A DNA stretch of 64,000 nucleotides, taken from Apodospora peruviana. Lineage: Eukaryota > Ascomycota > Sordariomycetes > Sordariales > Lasiosphaeriaceae. Positions 13,134-26,516 of the stretch are shown here, one piece after another. The first letter of the stretch is position 1, and each line of letters starts with the position of its first letter. The notes under the pieces are model-generated. The model made no database searches. It saw only the letters and a program-made list of their open reading frames with translations, and was not told the origin of the DNA. The DNA lies in assembly GCA_033439685.1 (NCBI GenBank), contig JAUEDM010000001.1, positions 6,944,001 through 7,008,000 of the forward strand. Reading direction: 5' to 3'. Both the position numbers and the translations under genes were made by a program.

Positions 13134-13868
13134 CCACTTTCAGGTACTGGATAGCATCTGAGACCAACTGATCTTCCAGACCAACGACGGCAAGGCTACA
13201 GGCGCGCCTAGGAAGTTCGCTTGGCACCTCGACCCACACTTCGGGGGTGATATGCCGGAGATGAGAGCCCGTCTAGATGCCAAAAAGATTCCAGGTGGCC
13301 TTGACGGCCTGGCCAACAGGACCAGAGGTGGACTGTGGTCTGGGTAGACAGCCACCCCTTAAGCGCGCAAAGTGGCCTTGACGGTGGTCGGCGGTGTGGG
13401 GAATATCGATCTGGCGATTTTTGGTAGCCCGGGTGGGTTGTCTGTGGCTAGCTGCGTGCACGCCTGGCGGCCGCGTCTGAGTTGACCTGCCGGGAGATGG
13501 GAGGTAGGGTCCAATGACGACAGACAATGTATGTAGTCGAGGTGACGGCGAAGGCCAAGGGCCGAGGCGTGCGCCGAGAAGATAGCAGAGACAGCAGTCA
13601 AGCGCGTCGATAAATGCTAAGGCGGATTCGAGGTTGTCGGGAACCAAACCCAGGCACCAGAAACCAGACGCCAGTCTACACCAGGGACTAGGGACCGGGA
13701 TCTGATCTGGCGTTCTGGCGTGAGAGAATGCCAGAATCCTACCTGCGGGAGAATAGTTCGACGGCCGTTCTGGGTGTCCAGGCAGCGCAGCTGAGATTCC
13801 TTTCCGAACTCAATAATCTGGTCAATAATCCTCTTCCGCTCTGTAGGACCCGTCTCTGATGCAGACAT
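13134..13868 (-). CDS. Candidate exons of an unresolved spliced gene (or 5' exons of apc2)
   Basis: Two minus-strand blocks look coding. The first, 13868 to 13743, starts with ATG, reads MSASETGPTERKRIIDQIIE and ends at a good donor (CAG|GTAGGA) after residue 42. The second, 13272 to 13134, follows an acceptor (CTAG) and reads through ITPEVWVEVPSEL and LEDQLVSDAIQYLK. I cannot resolve the exons between them; the 470-bp gap is too long for a usual fungal intron. A 47-bp intron at 13087-13133 (GTGTAC...CTCAG) would join the second block in frame to the apc2 reading frame upstream of its ATG. So this could be a separate small gene or alternative apc2 5' exons. I recognise no family. Confidence 0.38.
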
Positions 13869-16800
13869 GCAGATGCAGATGTCTGGCTGTGACGGATGGG
13901 TGGTAACGATGGCCGAGTGCGTTGGGTAGTACGCGTTATGTGATTAGTGAAGATTGAAGGTCTGTTTTGGGTCGGTCCTTTGTCCTTGGGACCTGGGCGA
14001 GTCTGAGGTGGTCCTCCGTCGGCAAGTCCAACCCAAGATGGAGAGAAGTCGAATGCACGATTGTGATCTCAGCGGGTCGGGAAGGTGTGCAGATGCTGAT
14101 CACTGGCCAGTTCCTGCCTCGTGTGGTTGACCATTCCGTGTTGTTGATGCTCGTCTGCGCTTGCTGGTCTCAGCCTCCAAAACCCGACGGCGCCTGCTTC
14201 TGCAGCCCGTTTCGTCGACCTAAGCGCCTTCCTGCAGGGGCGGTGGGTTCTCCGCACGTGGTAAGGGCCAATAAAACACGCCGCGCTTGCAATCGGTTGA
14301 CGCGCTTGTCTTTTTTTCCGCTGGGAAAGAATAGCCGCTGTTACCCGCGTTAGCCGCGAGACGGATCACATCAGGTCCAACGGTCCAGTCGTCCATCCTT
14401 GACCTTGACCGGTCAACCCCCCTGCCCCGTAAGGCCCCCGTTGCAACGTACGGATCTATACGGTGAAAACTGAAAAGCGGAAAGAACCTCTGAACAGGAC
14501 CCGGACATGACAACGACATGGGACGGAAACACGCTAATCCCGATTGCGCTAGCAATACGCACAGTCTTGGAGACGGTCGCTCTCTTGCGACCCGTTGTCA
14601 TCATCTCGCATTTGCGAATCGTTCCTTGTCTTTCTGCGGCAAAGCAGCAAACAAGCGTGCTTCAGAGACAGGGTGACAACTGCACCCCTCCTCCCGTCCC
14701 CCGGCGATATCAACTGAAGAATTTGAACATCTGCACTTCGCCACAGTCTCCTGTGGTGCATCCGTAAGGTACCTTACTTACCGCAATCCACTATTGTACG
14801 GTTAACTGGAGGCCAGAAGTACTACTAACTGCACTACTAATCTTGGCAGCCATTCCTGCTGTGTAGGTCATCTCTTCTCTTGTACGCATCATCAGGTGGA
14901 CCGAGATGCTGGGTGCGGTGATACGCATCGCCCCTGGCATTGAAACAATGAAACGAAATAAACCCGTGGCTGACGTCCAAGAGTACGGTCCCAAGCCGTA
15001 TCTGCCGGCCGGTACAGGTGTGGGGATTCCATGGTAGGGAGGGCCATCTCACTGCATCATGAACCAAAAGTTTAATTGACTGCGTGCTGCAGCATTTACA
15101 CTACTACTTTACTCCTCAGGCCCTATACCTACCAAAGGTACTTGACCGCGCCGCATTGTGATAGCTCTGTGCCGCGCTTCCGCTCCGGAAATTGTCTCGA
15201 CTCTTCCGTGCGGACCGAGCGCTTGCGGGTGCTGCGTGTGTGAGAACTGGGCTTTTGGTCTTTTTGGACAAGCCATTGGGTGCGTCGCGCGTCTTGCGCT
15301 TGTCAAGCCGAGCCTGTGAGTGTCAGCTCATTTTGATGTTCTGGTCCCAGGGCAGGCAAGAAGAATGCAGCTGCTAGGGCTGCCGCATTACCAGCTTCCT
15401 CTTCAAGACAAGTCTTTCTTTGAGAAGACGCAACGCACAAACACAAGCAAACCCAACACACCCTACCTACCAGTCCGTTTCTGGTCCGGTAAGCAGCTTT
15501 GCCCTTCCAACTCCTTGAAGACTTGAAGTTAACTTCTACTGTACGGGCTTGGTGTATCGAGCTTAACCCACAACGCCAAGAGCGGTCAGGGCCGAGAACG
15601 AAGTCGTCGGCCGCTCCCAGTCGAAGCTCTTACCCCTTCACGGCCACTTCCTCCGGTGTAAGGCTGCAAGAGAAAGGGAGAAGCCTTTAGGGCGTCCCAC
15701 ACGGGAAGCAATGGCACCCGCCCCGGGGAAAGACTGGCACTGCACCCAGGCCGAGACCATCCTGACCCGGGAGACTTGTCTGGCGGCGCCGGCGTGCCTT
15801 TAACTCCAGGACCGGCGCCCGGCTCTGCATGCTCATGCCTGCCATATCCACTCTACCTCGTTCTTGGACCATAGGGATTATCTTGCCGATTTTCGTATCA
15901 AGAATTCTCTCCACCAGCTGCCCCGTCTATCCGGCTCTAGCAGACCGTTTACACCATACAGTCCTGTTAGTGGTAACATCGCCTGGCCCTGATAATAGAC
16001 TGGCGGTCCACTTTCTGATGCGCTACAGTAGTATCTACCTGGTAATTCTACGGGTAAATGGCGGGGCACTTTCTGCCGGCTCCGGATTCCCAGGATGCCA
16101 GGCTCAGGTTTGACAAATCTTTTGGGAAGTTAGATCGTGACGTGATGAATAGGTATCCCCGAGCAAACACAGTCAACCGGTACGCGTGTTGACACGGTGA
16201 GGAGAATCCGAACTCACCACTGGCCGGACTAGTGGTGGATAGCAGATACCGGTAGGTTGTAGGTATCTGATCGCAGCAAGCTTTGGCGAGCGGTCCAAAC
16301 TTGAAAGTCGTCTCCGTTTTGACGGCGGCCCAGCACCTCACCCTGCTCACCTAGAGATCCCCCTCCACATATTACACATATTACATCATGGCAGGCCGCA
16401 CAGACTGTCTGGCTCACCTGTCATGATCACGCCTCGCGAATAGCGAGACATCTCGGTCTAGTTTTCTAGAAGGTGAGACTGCATCTCGGTGTTTCCCTGC
16501 GGCGCAGTATGGGTCCTTCCCGCGGGTTCCGAGTCGTGGAGTGACTCTACCCAGCACCCTTCCGTGACTCCTTTACCCCCAGTTGTGTGTGTAGCTTTCC
16601 CGTTTCAGATAATTTATGTGGCGTATTTGGGCAGCCCGACGTGGTGCCACGAGTTGTTCCCTTCAAAACCTGATCTTCGAGAAAGAGGAAATTCGGTAAT
16701 CATCGTTCTCGTTGTCGGCTGAGGGTGCCAGTAACTCGCAGCAGAAATTCGGCACACCACCATCGTCTACTATCTGACTGTTACCAGTTTGCTCGGTCAA

Positions 16801-18128
16801 CCACTTATTGGCAGCCGTTGCATCATCTCTTGCCTCACATCGCTGCAAACTCCGGGTCACCTGTGCCGCCCTCAAGGCCACGGACTTGGGGTAAAACGGC
16901 TGCTCTCGCATGTTTTCTGCACTGTCATGTATAAGGTGGGTAGAGAGTCACACACGCAAACAGCCTCTGTCCTTGTTGATCGGGAGAGTGATGCGGAAAC
17001 GCTGGTTTCAGCACAAGACACGCACAAGAATTGCGAAGTGACGACAAAATAGAACAAATCGTGATGGGTTGTAGACAGGAATTGACCCCTTTGGGTGTCT
17101 ATTCAGGTCTAGAGATATGAAGTTGATGAGATGCGGCTATGTGCTGAGGCGGGAGGAGACTTTCTTTGATAGAAACAACAAAACCCATATATCGGACATA
17201 GCTCAGTCCAATGTCGCAAACTGGATAGGCCGTAGCAATCTCTCATGTCCAGCTAATGGGATTACAAGTAATTCTGCTGTCTAGATACGGTCCTAAATGA
17301 AAAACGAGTAAATACAAAGGTGGTGCTCGGTTATTTCTTTGCCACGAATACGGATATGATGGGCCCAATAACATGTGTCCCGTTCGAACACTCTCATCAA
17401 CAAGGCCCTTATTTTAGACAAGCAAACAGTAAGTTGTGGCTGTGGCCGGCACACATCCGGCAGACATACACCGCAGGTATGTTACCCTAATCGGTAATTT
17501 GTTCTCTTCTGGACGAAGCCAGTTTTCAGTGAACCCGTCCTTTCATCAAAGCAAATATGAGAAGGGGGCTGTGTGCGCGCGGGGGGGAAGATGGAGGGAC
17601 GGAGGGATAGGTGGTTGGCTGCTGGCTGGATCTTATAAGTGGGCATATGGACTACAAGTAGCTAACCCACGGGCTCAGTTGAAGGCGCCGAGAACGAGTA
17701 TGGGTAGCCAGATATCTCCCTCCCCGAGAGCCAACGCTTGTGAGATAAGAGGTAGTAGGCAGGTATCATGGGATATAGGAGAGCAAAACACGCATACATT
17801 GATACACGGCTTTAATCGTAGATCAATTTCCCCCCACACGCACAATGTAACTGTGGTTCCAGTATCAGATAAAGATCAACTCCATGCCGTGTGTGTGTGC
17901 GCGTGTCGCAAGCAAAAAGCAAACAGATATAACACAGTTAGGTAGTAGCTGCCGGCCGTTGTGTGTGGGTGCGACATTGGGTTTCAAAAGCAAGCGAAAC
18001 CCGTTTTCGAACTGTGGGTTGTGGCAAAAGGAGAAGGCAAACACTTAAATACTGCACGATGTCAACATGCGATCATCCGCGTATATACGCGGTGGCAGGC
18101 CAGCTTATTACCAGAGAAAAGAAGAGGT

Positions 18129-18159
<31 letters not shown>

Positions 18160-20179
18160 AGAAAAGGAGGTCAGCACCTTCTTCAGTGGGGCAACCAGCC
18201 CTACTAGCTGTAGTGCACCGTGATGGAGCCTTGCGTACAATCCTACCGGTACATGAACATAGGTACCTAGGTAATAAGGCTAGAAAGGTAGGTGCAAGTG
18301 GGTACCGCTATGTATGCCGATATGAGACGCATGCCCACCTAACTTGCCCGTGAAGAAGGTGAGAGACAGTTACGGTAGCCGGATTGATGTTGAAGTTCAT
18401 GTCTATGTCACTAACATACGCAGCTGTGCAAGAATTACCCCCAAGAGATGATATCTTCATCGTTAAGCCTTTGCCGCGTATCTACACAGGACAGCCGTTG
18501 CAAAATCGGCTGCAGATTGGCGCGGTTCCTCCCTGATCCATCCCATTTGCTTCTTTCGCGTCTCCATCTTCCTTCTTCTTTCTTTCTGCCCTGCTGCTGT
18601 TGGACAGATAGGGCAAGAGGATCTGAACCCCGGCCCTGTGTGTGTGCACCCGCCCGCCCGCTGCCCGCAGAACCCGCCTGTTAGGATTGTCTTTGCGGGA
18701 AGATGGGAAGGTGGGCGGATGTCCGAGCATCAGAAAGTTAACAGAGTTGCTTCTGCATATCTGTGGTTGTAATCCGTACAGTCAAGTTAAATAATTCAAG
18801 CAAAAGTTCTGTACAGCACCTACGTACCAAAGGTAGGTATCCCACGAGAGACAGACAGAGAGAGAGAATCATCGGTCAACCCGTCGGGTGCCTATTAACT
18901 TGCTATTTTTTCTGACTTGTTGGCGAGATGTTTTGTATCTTGTACAAACCCCCCTCTTGTTTCAAGCCTCAGTTCGCATTGAACTTACACAAAAGAAAAC
19001 TTCTTTGGCGAGGCCTCTGAGTGTCTGAGGATAGAGTTTACCGGGCGAGGAGGGACCGGACTGTCGCCTCAACGCCGCCACCGCACTTTCAACAGCAGTT
19101 AACCTTGACGAGAGATCGATCTCTGGGTGAGCTGTTAGGGGAACCGGAAACCCGACCCCATAGCCTGGCTGGCTGGCTGGCCGCAGCACTGCTTGCTCAG
19201 GAGAAACCGAATGACAGCCAAGATATGGGGGAAGTGTTTGCACATGGTTGCCACATGGTTTAAGGAGAGAGAAAATCTAGACCCCAAATTTCCGTAATAA
19301 ATCTTTTCATCAAGACAACACGACCCAGAGAAAAAAGGAGGCGGTGCGAAAAAGGCAGCACCAAAATTCCAGCCTTATGTGGCGTACCTGCGTACCTGAG
19401 GTTAGGTCCCTTATTGCACCTTGGTATCTCCGAGTCTAAGGTAAGGTAGTCATATCCCGACTACCTGCCTTATGCAAAGCTACTGGTAGCTAAAGCACCT
19501 TAGGTACCTTACGTACGGTATACGTGTGTAGTCGGCCTGGCGGTGGCCGGTGTGAGATTTGGCGAGAGTCGTCGAATGAACGTTTGACAAGGCGTCATTC
19601 TCAAAATCCGTTGGTCCTTTTGCTTTGCGAAAAGACATGTGTAATTCTCTGGTCGGTCGGGCCGGACTTATCGCAAATCATTTGCGCGACGCTAACCCGA
19701 TCGGAGACTAGGCACTCCGTACTTGCAGTGACCTGCACTGGCACCCCACTCACATATGTCCCTTGCTGCAGCCACACCCACACCCCTCACCCACTCTTTC
19801 CCGGGGAATCGATGCAAGGGGCTTTCCATTCGTCTTCTTTTCTTCTTTCTCTCTTGTTAAGCAGGCATGGTTGCACTATGGCCCGCCCGCCTCCCAACGG
19901 CACGGGGAAAAAGAAACAAGTACCGTAGCACTTCATCATGTAACCGTATCGGTAAGGAGATGGGCAAGGCATTCTTGCAAATTGAACACACTACCGGTAG
20001 CAGTACCTTAGATTATAGTAACGTACGGGTGTACACCACTATATATTTGTTTTGAGTTTTGACAAGATCAATGCGTCGGCCCTGATATTGTCTCCAAATT
20101 GCTGGTATTGCGTGGCCTTTACGCGTATAGCTCCAGTTTGTTCGTCACGACGTCACACTTGTTATAAAATTACAGAGTA

Positions 20180-20212
20180 GGAACTGCGCCAGTGACTCGA
20201 ACCCGCAGTTCC
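20180..20212. other. Perfect 9-bp hairpin with tRNA T-arm-like loop
   Basis: GGAACTGCG (20180-20188) pairs perfectly with CGCAGTTCC (20204-20212) around a 15-nt loop that contains ACTCGAACC, the complement of a tRNA T-loop sequence. No complete cloverleaf can be drawn: the T-stem does not pair and no D-arm or anticodon arm fits. It may be a tRNA relic or chance. Confidence 0.3.
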
Positions 20213-20312
20213 CTGAACCACATACCTGCAGTACAAACGCCGGCTACCGTATGGAATCATATCAGATGTGTATCACATCATGTGCTTTGCCTGCATGGCA
20301 TGACATGCCGTG

Positions 20313-20337
20313 GATTGATTGATTGATTGATTGATTG
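20313..20337. repeat. GATT tetranucleotide microsatellite
   Basis: Six uninterrupted GATT units followed by G, in gene-poor DNA. Confidence 0.95.
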
Positions 20338-23300
20338 CCCGACAAAAACACTCATTACCAACAAATCGCGTTGCATTGGGGTTGAAGCCATCACCTAGGT
20401 TATTATTAATCGTGTATGGTGCCACCTTGTGGTGTACGGAGTAAGCTCCGGCTATCTCGAGCGGCTACTTACACAGCCGTGCGCGCGCAAGCCCTTACCA
20501 ACCTTGCCTTGTAGGGCCGGTGGCTGCTGACAACTGAGAGCCGATCAAGGTTTCTTGTTGGCTGGCTTTCCGTCCCATCATCCCCTGAACCGTCAGTCTG
20601 GTGGAGACAGGACCCCGTGTCGGAGTGGACGATATGGGATGGCGGGGTTATGACGGGAGGTGGGATGGACATATTTCCGGCTGCCGCTTACGGGATACTG
20701 CCTCTCTTTACTATTCGCATATTAACCATGCAAGAGAGATGCGAGGCCAAATTTCTGATGCGAGCTCGAGAGATTAGGTTGCGAAATGCTATCAGATTTA
20801 GCGGAGACTTACTTAGGTGTATAGAGAGATGCTGGATGCGGGTAGGGGTTACGCTATGAAATTTGGAGGATACGTTCCATTCGAAACGTTCGATTTGTTC
20901 TACTGCGCCGCACCACGACCCAGACACGTGCTGCTCATCTTCAGGGTTGTGCCGTCGTCCTCACCTGCAAGTATGGCTCGAGGTTGCACCGTGGCATCTA
21001 ATGAGATATTTTGTTTCCGATGAGCAAATAATATGTGGAAACGAAGGCCAGGCAAGGCGCATTTCGTGGGGTCCTCGTGAGAAGAAGCATGCTGGCGACG
21101 ACTGGCGTAGGTGGCACGAAGAAACAAATCCAGAAGCCGAGGGTGTGGCAATAAAGCCGCTTCGGGGATTAGAACAAGAGTGAACTGACAAGCACCTCAC
21201 GCATGAACGCATCTAAACCTGGTTTGTCCCCAAGGTGTGGCTGGACCCAGTGTCGGATTAACTCGAGATTATGCGTTCGAACTTTTGGTGTCTGCTTCTT
21301 TGATTGTCGTCAATCTACCGCTAGTCGCGGCTGCGGCTGCGGCTTGCGGCTGCAGTTGGCTTTGTTCGATCTTACCATCTTGGAATTGTGTCCAACCAAA
21401 TGCTGGCCTAGTGATCTCGCTGGCAGTGGGCTGCACTTGCACTGCATTTTACAGGGCTGCAGTGCAGTCAGTGCAGTGCTTGGTGTCAGCTCCCGTCGGA
21501 CCCCGATGTCCTCCTTGCCGAACCATAGCTGGGGGTTGAACTGGGCGGTGCCGGTGGGCGGCGGCACCGATGAGACCGAGAACGAGAACGATGCGACTGT
21601 ACCTAATCCATGGATGCTACGGTCTTTGATTAAGGTACGGGCTGCCGGTGCCTGCCAGCTAAGTGCACATGGGCATTCAAGCTGCAGTGCAGTGATGCCA
21701 GGAACAGCCCAGGGCAGCCCCCATTGGAATTTGGAAACCGACCGTGTCGACCGTGCTAACTTTCGCGAACCGCGGCCCAGAAAAGCGTTGTCGGGTGAAG
21801 TGAGGTGGTGTGGTGGACGGGGCGTTGGAGTGCAGCGACCACAGACTGGCCATCAGGGCCCGATATGCTGGTCCGGGACGTCCTGAGAGTGGCCGTTTCC
21901 CTGTGGCTTGAGTGTGGCGGCGGGCTTTCTACAGTTAAATATCCCGTAACAGACGCGGCTGTCGCTTAGGATCCGCCATTTCTTGTAGACTGGCGGTCAG
22001 GCCGAACCCCTTAGGCGTCCGAACTAGCGGGAACCAGGCACCCAATTAAAGCCACGCGCCGGTCATTGGATGTCTGCTATTTCCAGGGCGGCTGTGTCTT
22101 TTAGTGCCGATTCAACCTCCAACCGACCCAAAGCTCTCCCTCACCTTGAGACTACCTTGGTCCCGGACCTACCTTATTCGGTAAATGAATTCCTTCTCCG
22201 TCCCCAAAGCTCATCCGACTCAACCCGTGGAAAGATGAACCGCAAGATGGAGGTACAGTAGATAACGAGCTGAAATGCCAATCGACAATGGCCAGCCAGT
22301 CGCATCGCTGTAGAGCCAGCGCGGGGAAATGCTCAAGGTAGGCGTCGAGGTCTGTTTGCGTGGTCTCATGGCAAATTGTGAAACACTTATCGCAGTTCAC
22401 GGAGCTGTATCTTGCTGCTTGCTGCTGCCACCCTTTCAGGTAACAGAATTCTCTCGATACCCATTGGCGAATCTCCCCGCACTGCGGCTCGCCGGCTAAG
22501 GCGGTTTTCATGCTCTGGGCGTCGTCACTTCGATCGTGTCCTGTCCGCTGGCTTTTCGGGCTCGGCGGAAGGCCGACACGGCGTTTTGGCAGCGCGTGGT
22601 GACACGCCTCAACTCTACCAACAACTGGATGAGTTAGCGTTACGAACGAGGCTACGACAGTGTGGCACGCAGAATGCTGCCCGGCGGCCCCCACAATGGT
22701 ATGGCCGACCAGGCTCATGGGGCGAGTTATTGACGGATGTTACCCCAAAGCACTGTGTGAACGAGTCGCTGTAACAAACTCATTTCATGGTGATCACCCG
22801 CCGGCACCAGCATTGATGCGCCGGCCAGTGCGGTCGCCGTGGGCAGGGTTGATCGATGCTGCCATGTGAATCACGAACACACTGCCAGAGCAAGCAACCA
22901 AGCGAGCAAAGCAGCCCTGAAGTTTTCCGTCGGAGATTTCGCGGCCCCCATTCGGTCTGAATTGTGTCCATGGCTTTGCTCCTCTGGGAGGCGCGGGGTT
23001 GGTACAGATACCACGTACTGGGAAAGAAAAGCTGCAAGGCTAACTGCTGTCACTTTTCCCAGGTCCTTTGGGCGGCGTTGCTTTGCTGGCAAGGAAGTTC
23101 AACCGGGGCAGAGCAGAATCATGGACGGCGCTGCTGCTACTGTGTAATCCAGATTGGACACCTCTAGCTTTTGATAGCACTACCTTGGTTACCTTACCTA
23201 CTACTCTGCAGCTCTAGTAAGTCATTCACACCGTCTTGACCCTCCCCCCAAGACACGCCAGTACTAAGCTTGCACATGGTCCGCTGTGGATAATCTTTCT

Positions 23301-24255
23301 GCTGAGTGGTGGAATTAGAAGCTCAGGTCCACGCACTTGCAACCTCTTGCACTTCTCACGTCCCCCAATCACAGAGAACCAACAAAACAAAAACACCATG
23401 CGCAATCTCTCCACTTCTTCCCCCCGCCCCCCACTACTCTCCTGTCCTTCACTCGCTGGATGATGCCAAATTTGCTGTAGAAAGCTCCATTTCACTTTTG
23501 TCTCCGAAAACCGTCGGCCGTTGTGTTGGCTCACCACCTCCCTCCTGGTCCCCTCCTCCGATGGCTACTTTCTTTTCTAAGTTGGTCATCATTTTCCGCG
23601 TGTAAAGAGACAACATGAAGAAGAGGAAGGACACACCCAAAAAAAAATAGAAATCTCACTTAGCGCCTGCGCCAATGCAAATGCCGACCTCCGTCGCCAA
23701 TGAGGCCTTGCATAGCAACATCGTGCCAAGCCCCAGTAGACCTGATCTCGCGGCCGGATGATAAAATGGGGGGAGGGGAGGGTGGCGGCCGGTCGTTCGG
23801 TCATGTCGGCCATCAGACCCGGGACTAATACGGATATCCTTTTGTACAGACCAGGCCCGGCCGCCGCTATTGTTCGATCCAGACCAGACCCGCGCCGTCA
23901 GCATCCAGAGGACGGGAACCCAGCTACCAAGATCCATAATTATTAGTTCTATACGTAAGGTGCAATGGTATATATCCGTCTCCCATACCTGGGGCTTATT
24001 CCCCCGACTACCACATTCCTTTTCCCAGGTTGTTCTTGTTCTCCATACAACGGATAAGGCGCAAAAGAGGTAGTAATGAACTAGTACAGCGATATAGACA
24101 TGGCAAACCCCGATCATAAATATGCCCTACCAACTGCTCATGCTAACCTAGGTAGGTAATAATCCCTGGATGGGGACGGGACCCAACAACGCGGCCCCCT
24201 TCGCGCCTCCCTCCGGGAAGGAAGAGGCGTTCGGACCGGTACCTACTTGGTAACA

Positions 24256-24286
24256 ACCACCACCACCACCACCATCACCACCACCA
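24256..24286. repeat. ACC trinucleotide microsatellite
   Basis: About ten ACC units, one changed to ATC, outside any recognised coding sequence. Confidence 0.9.
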
Positions 24287-25140
24287 AAAAGGCCAACGAC
24301 GGGAGGAATGATCAGACAGATCAGACCAAACAAACAAATCTCGGCAGACAATCCCAACATCGAATCTACGCCGAAATATGCCAAATTTGCCAAAGGGACC
24401 ATTGTTCTGTTGCCCAGGCAGATTGCCAACGGGGAGTGAGTGGAGGCACGTAATAAACGGATCAACAAAAAAGGGGGTGAAAACATTGCCAGGAAAAAAG
24501 CAAACAGGCATAGTAGACCCCAAGGCCAGAAAAGACAAACCCGTCATAACCACAACAACAAAAGAGGCACTCTCGTGATATATTTGTCTGACTGAATGAT
24601 ATATATGTTGTGTAGGTGGCGTGGCATAAGTAACAGTGGAGGCGAGAAGTAAATAAATGGTAATGCAAGAAAGACTTTTCAAAGAAGGGGTATAGTTGAC
24701 AAATCTTGCCGAAGTCCAGCCAGAACCGTGTGCTGTTTAGAGTAATGCAGTGACAACAAAGCATCCCCTAAACGAAAAACCCATCATCATCTTCAAAATC
24801 CCAAAACAGAAGGGGTAAAAGCTCCCGTCAATTCCGTAGTAACTCCACCGCCCGATCGTGACCGCTCGTGACGACTAGATGATTAAAAATCCCCATAAAT
24901 AAACCAATGAACACCTAAGCAAGTTGCTTAATCCAAATATACTGAGCTATCCTTTTGCATCAATTGCTCGGAATCCTTTTGTACAGCCCATCTTAACGAC
25001 AGCAAGAAAAAGCAGAAACAAGTCTCCCAAACCAGTCAAAAATTGCGCCTTCGAGTGCTTTCCGTATTTCATATCCCAATGCCGCTCTTTCCCTTCCCAT
25101 GTGATATTCTTTTTTTTTCTTCGGTGTCGTAATTTCTTGC

Positions 25141-26516
25141 TTATGGGCTGCCGCGCTTCTGCTTGCATTTGTCGTGTAATAGGTGGCCGTTTCTCGCTGT
25201 GGTCCGCGTAAACTCTGCGCCGCACTTGTGGCAGGTAGCCTTCGCCGCTTGCCCAGACTTCTCGCGTTGATGCCGGAGGAGATTGCTGAAAGTGGAGAAT
25301 TGTCGCCCGTTGCATCCGTGCTCCCAACATTGAGGCTTTGGCCGGCTCTGTACCACTCTGACTTGCCCCGTCGCATCGTCACTCTGACCCAGCAATGACG
25401 AAACTGGATACATGGAAAGGGTCGGGTCTGTCAAAGGCCTTCTGCAAAGGGTTGTTAGCACCACTGAATACTGAAATCAGATAGCTCATCAAGACATACC
25501 CGTATTGTGAAGGCAAGCTTGCGCCGGTCGTTGATGGGTAGTAATCCGTCATGTACGATGGTGGAGGGTACGGATTGTACATGCTAGACTGGCTATGATC
25601 CGGTAGGGGGGTCGTGAACGAAGGCAGATATTGTGTCGTTGGGGGCTCAGATAGCAATCCCATTTGAGCTGGCGCAGTAGTGTAGATCGGCATGCTGGAT
25701 GCGCCGGTAGTCAGATCGGCGAGAGTGACTGGAGGCGAATATACCGATGAAGAGCTGCTGCTAGCCCTTTGGCTGCGGACATGTAGCTTGTTGTCCCGTC
25801 GGGCATGGTCTTGCTGTCTCTTAAGATCCCGGTGATCCGGAGTGAGTGAGCCTCTAGGGGGGCTTGCGGTAACCGATCGTGATATGCTGGGAGGGGTAAG
25901 GCTGGCTTCGGAGGCGTAATGGCTAAGATCAGGTCCAAGAAGTCCATTTCCAGACTCGAGAACTGCAAAATTATGAGCCACCACTCCTGCTTCATAAAAG
26001 CTGGGTGGCTTACCTGGCCAGGTGAAAGAAGATCTCGAGCCCATGTTGAATCCCGGGTCGTATTGAAGAGCGACGGTGCTGTTCTTTGGGTCAGCCATGA
26101 TCCGTGGTAGAGCGGTGAGTAACCTACCTCATAGTTTCCGATTCGATAGATGCTAGTGGGGGAGAAGATACCACCGTTCCGAGCTGCTCAGATGTGGGCT
26201 CCACTCGAAGCAAAGGCGTACCCTGGCGTTGACGTCTCTCGGTCTCAAACCACTCTGCGTCCAAGACTTGCTGGGAAAGATTGGAGTATGACGAGAGGTG
26301 AGGGCTTCCGTAAGCTGGCGTAGCAAGTCCTCGAGAAGATGCTGGTCTGCTGCTAGAATAGGATGCGGTCTCGAACGATGAATGTGCTGAAGACTCGGCA
26401 AGTTGTGGAGTCTGGAGAAGGTCTTCTCTTGTAGATACGGTACTGCCAGCTCTGGATCTGTCGGGGTTGTGTGAGTACATGTCATCAAAACCATGATTGG
26501 AATATGTCGAGTCCAT
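25141..26516 (-). CDS. C2H2 zinc-finger protein, probable transcription factor
   Basis: Four exons give 405 residues: 26516-26128, 26078-26014, 25962-25500 and 25441-25141. The introns are 49, 51 and 58 bp; the third has a clear GCTAAC branch site. The N-terminal two thirds is Ser/Pro/Tyr-rich and disordered (MDSTYSNHGFDDMYSH at the start, many SS and PP pairs). The C-terminus holds two finger-like motifs: C-WEHG-C-N...FSTFSNLLRHQRE, then C-HK-C-GAEFTRTTARNGHLLHDKC, where the last ligand is Cys rather than His. This layout fits a DNA-binding regulator, but I cannot name it. The first exon ATG is preceded by a CT-rich leader. Intron 2 is a multiple of three with no stop, so its retention would add 17 residues. 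Intron 1 contains an in-frame ATG that could begin a shorter isoform. Confidence 0.82.

Larger units (their letters stand above)
13869..25140. other. 11-kb gene-poor stretch
   Basis: I recognise no gene. Open frames are short and contradictory between strands. The stretch has many AGGTACC/CCTACC-type motifs (clusters near 18240-18310 and 19380-19520). It also carries a GAA tract at 18129-18165, a GATT tract at 20313-20337, a 9-bp hairpin at 20180-20212, GCGGCT hexamers at 21329-21350 with TGCAG repeats at 21459-21480, and an ACC tract at 24256-24286. A short plus-strand frame at 22070-22261 is open but unsupported. The last 1-2 kb is probably the 3' flank of the zinc-finger gene at 25141. Confidence 0.5.

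Noticed and set aside
20160..20240. tRNA gene
   Set aside because: A T-loop-like sequence is present, but no acceptor, D or anticodon stem can be formed.
21203..21886. Plus-strand 227-codon frame
   Set aside because: Cys/Gly/Ser-rich composition follows from GCGGCT and TGCAG simple repeats; no domain, intron or promoter signal is seen.
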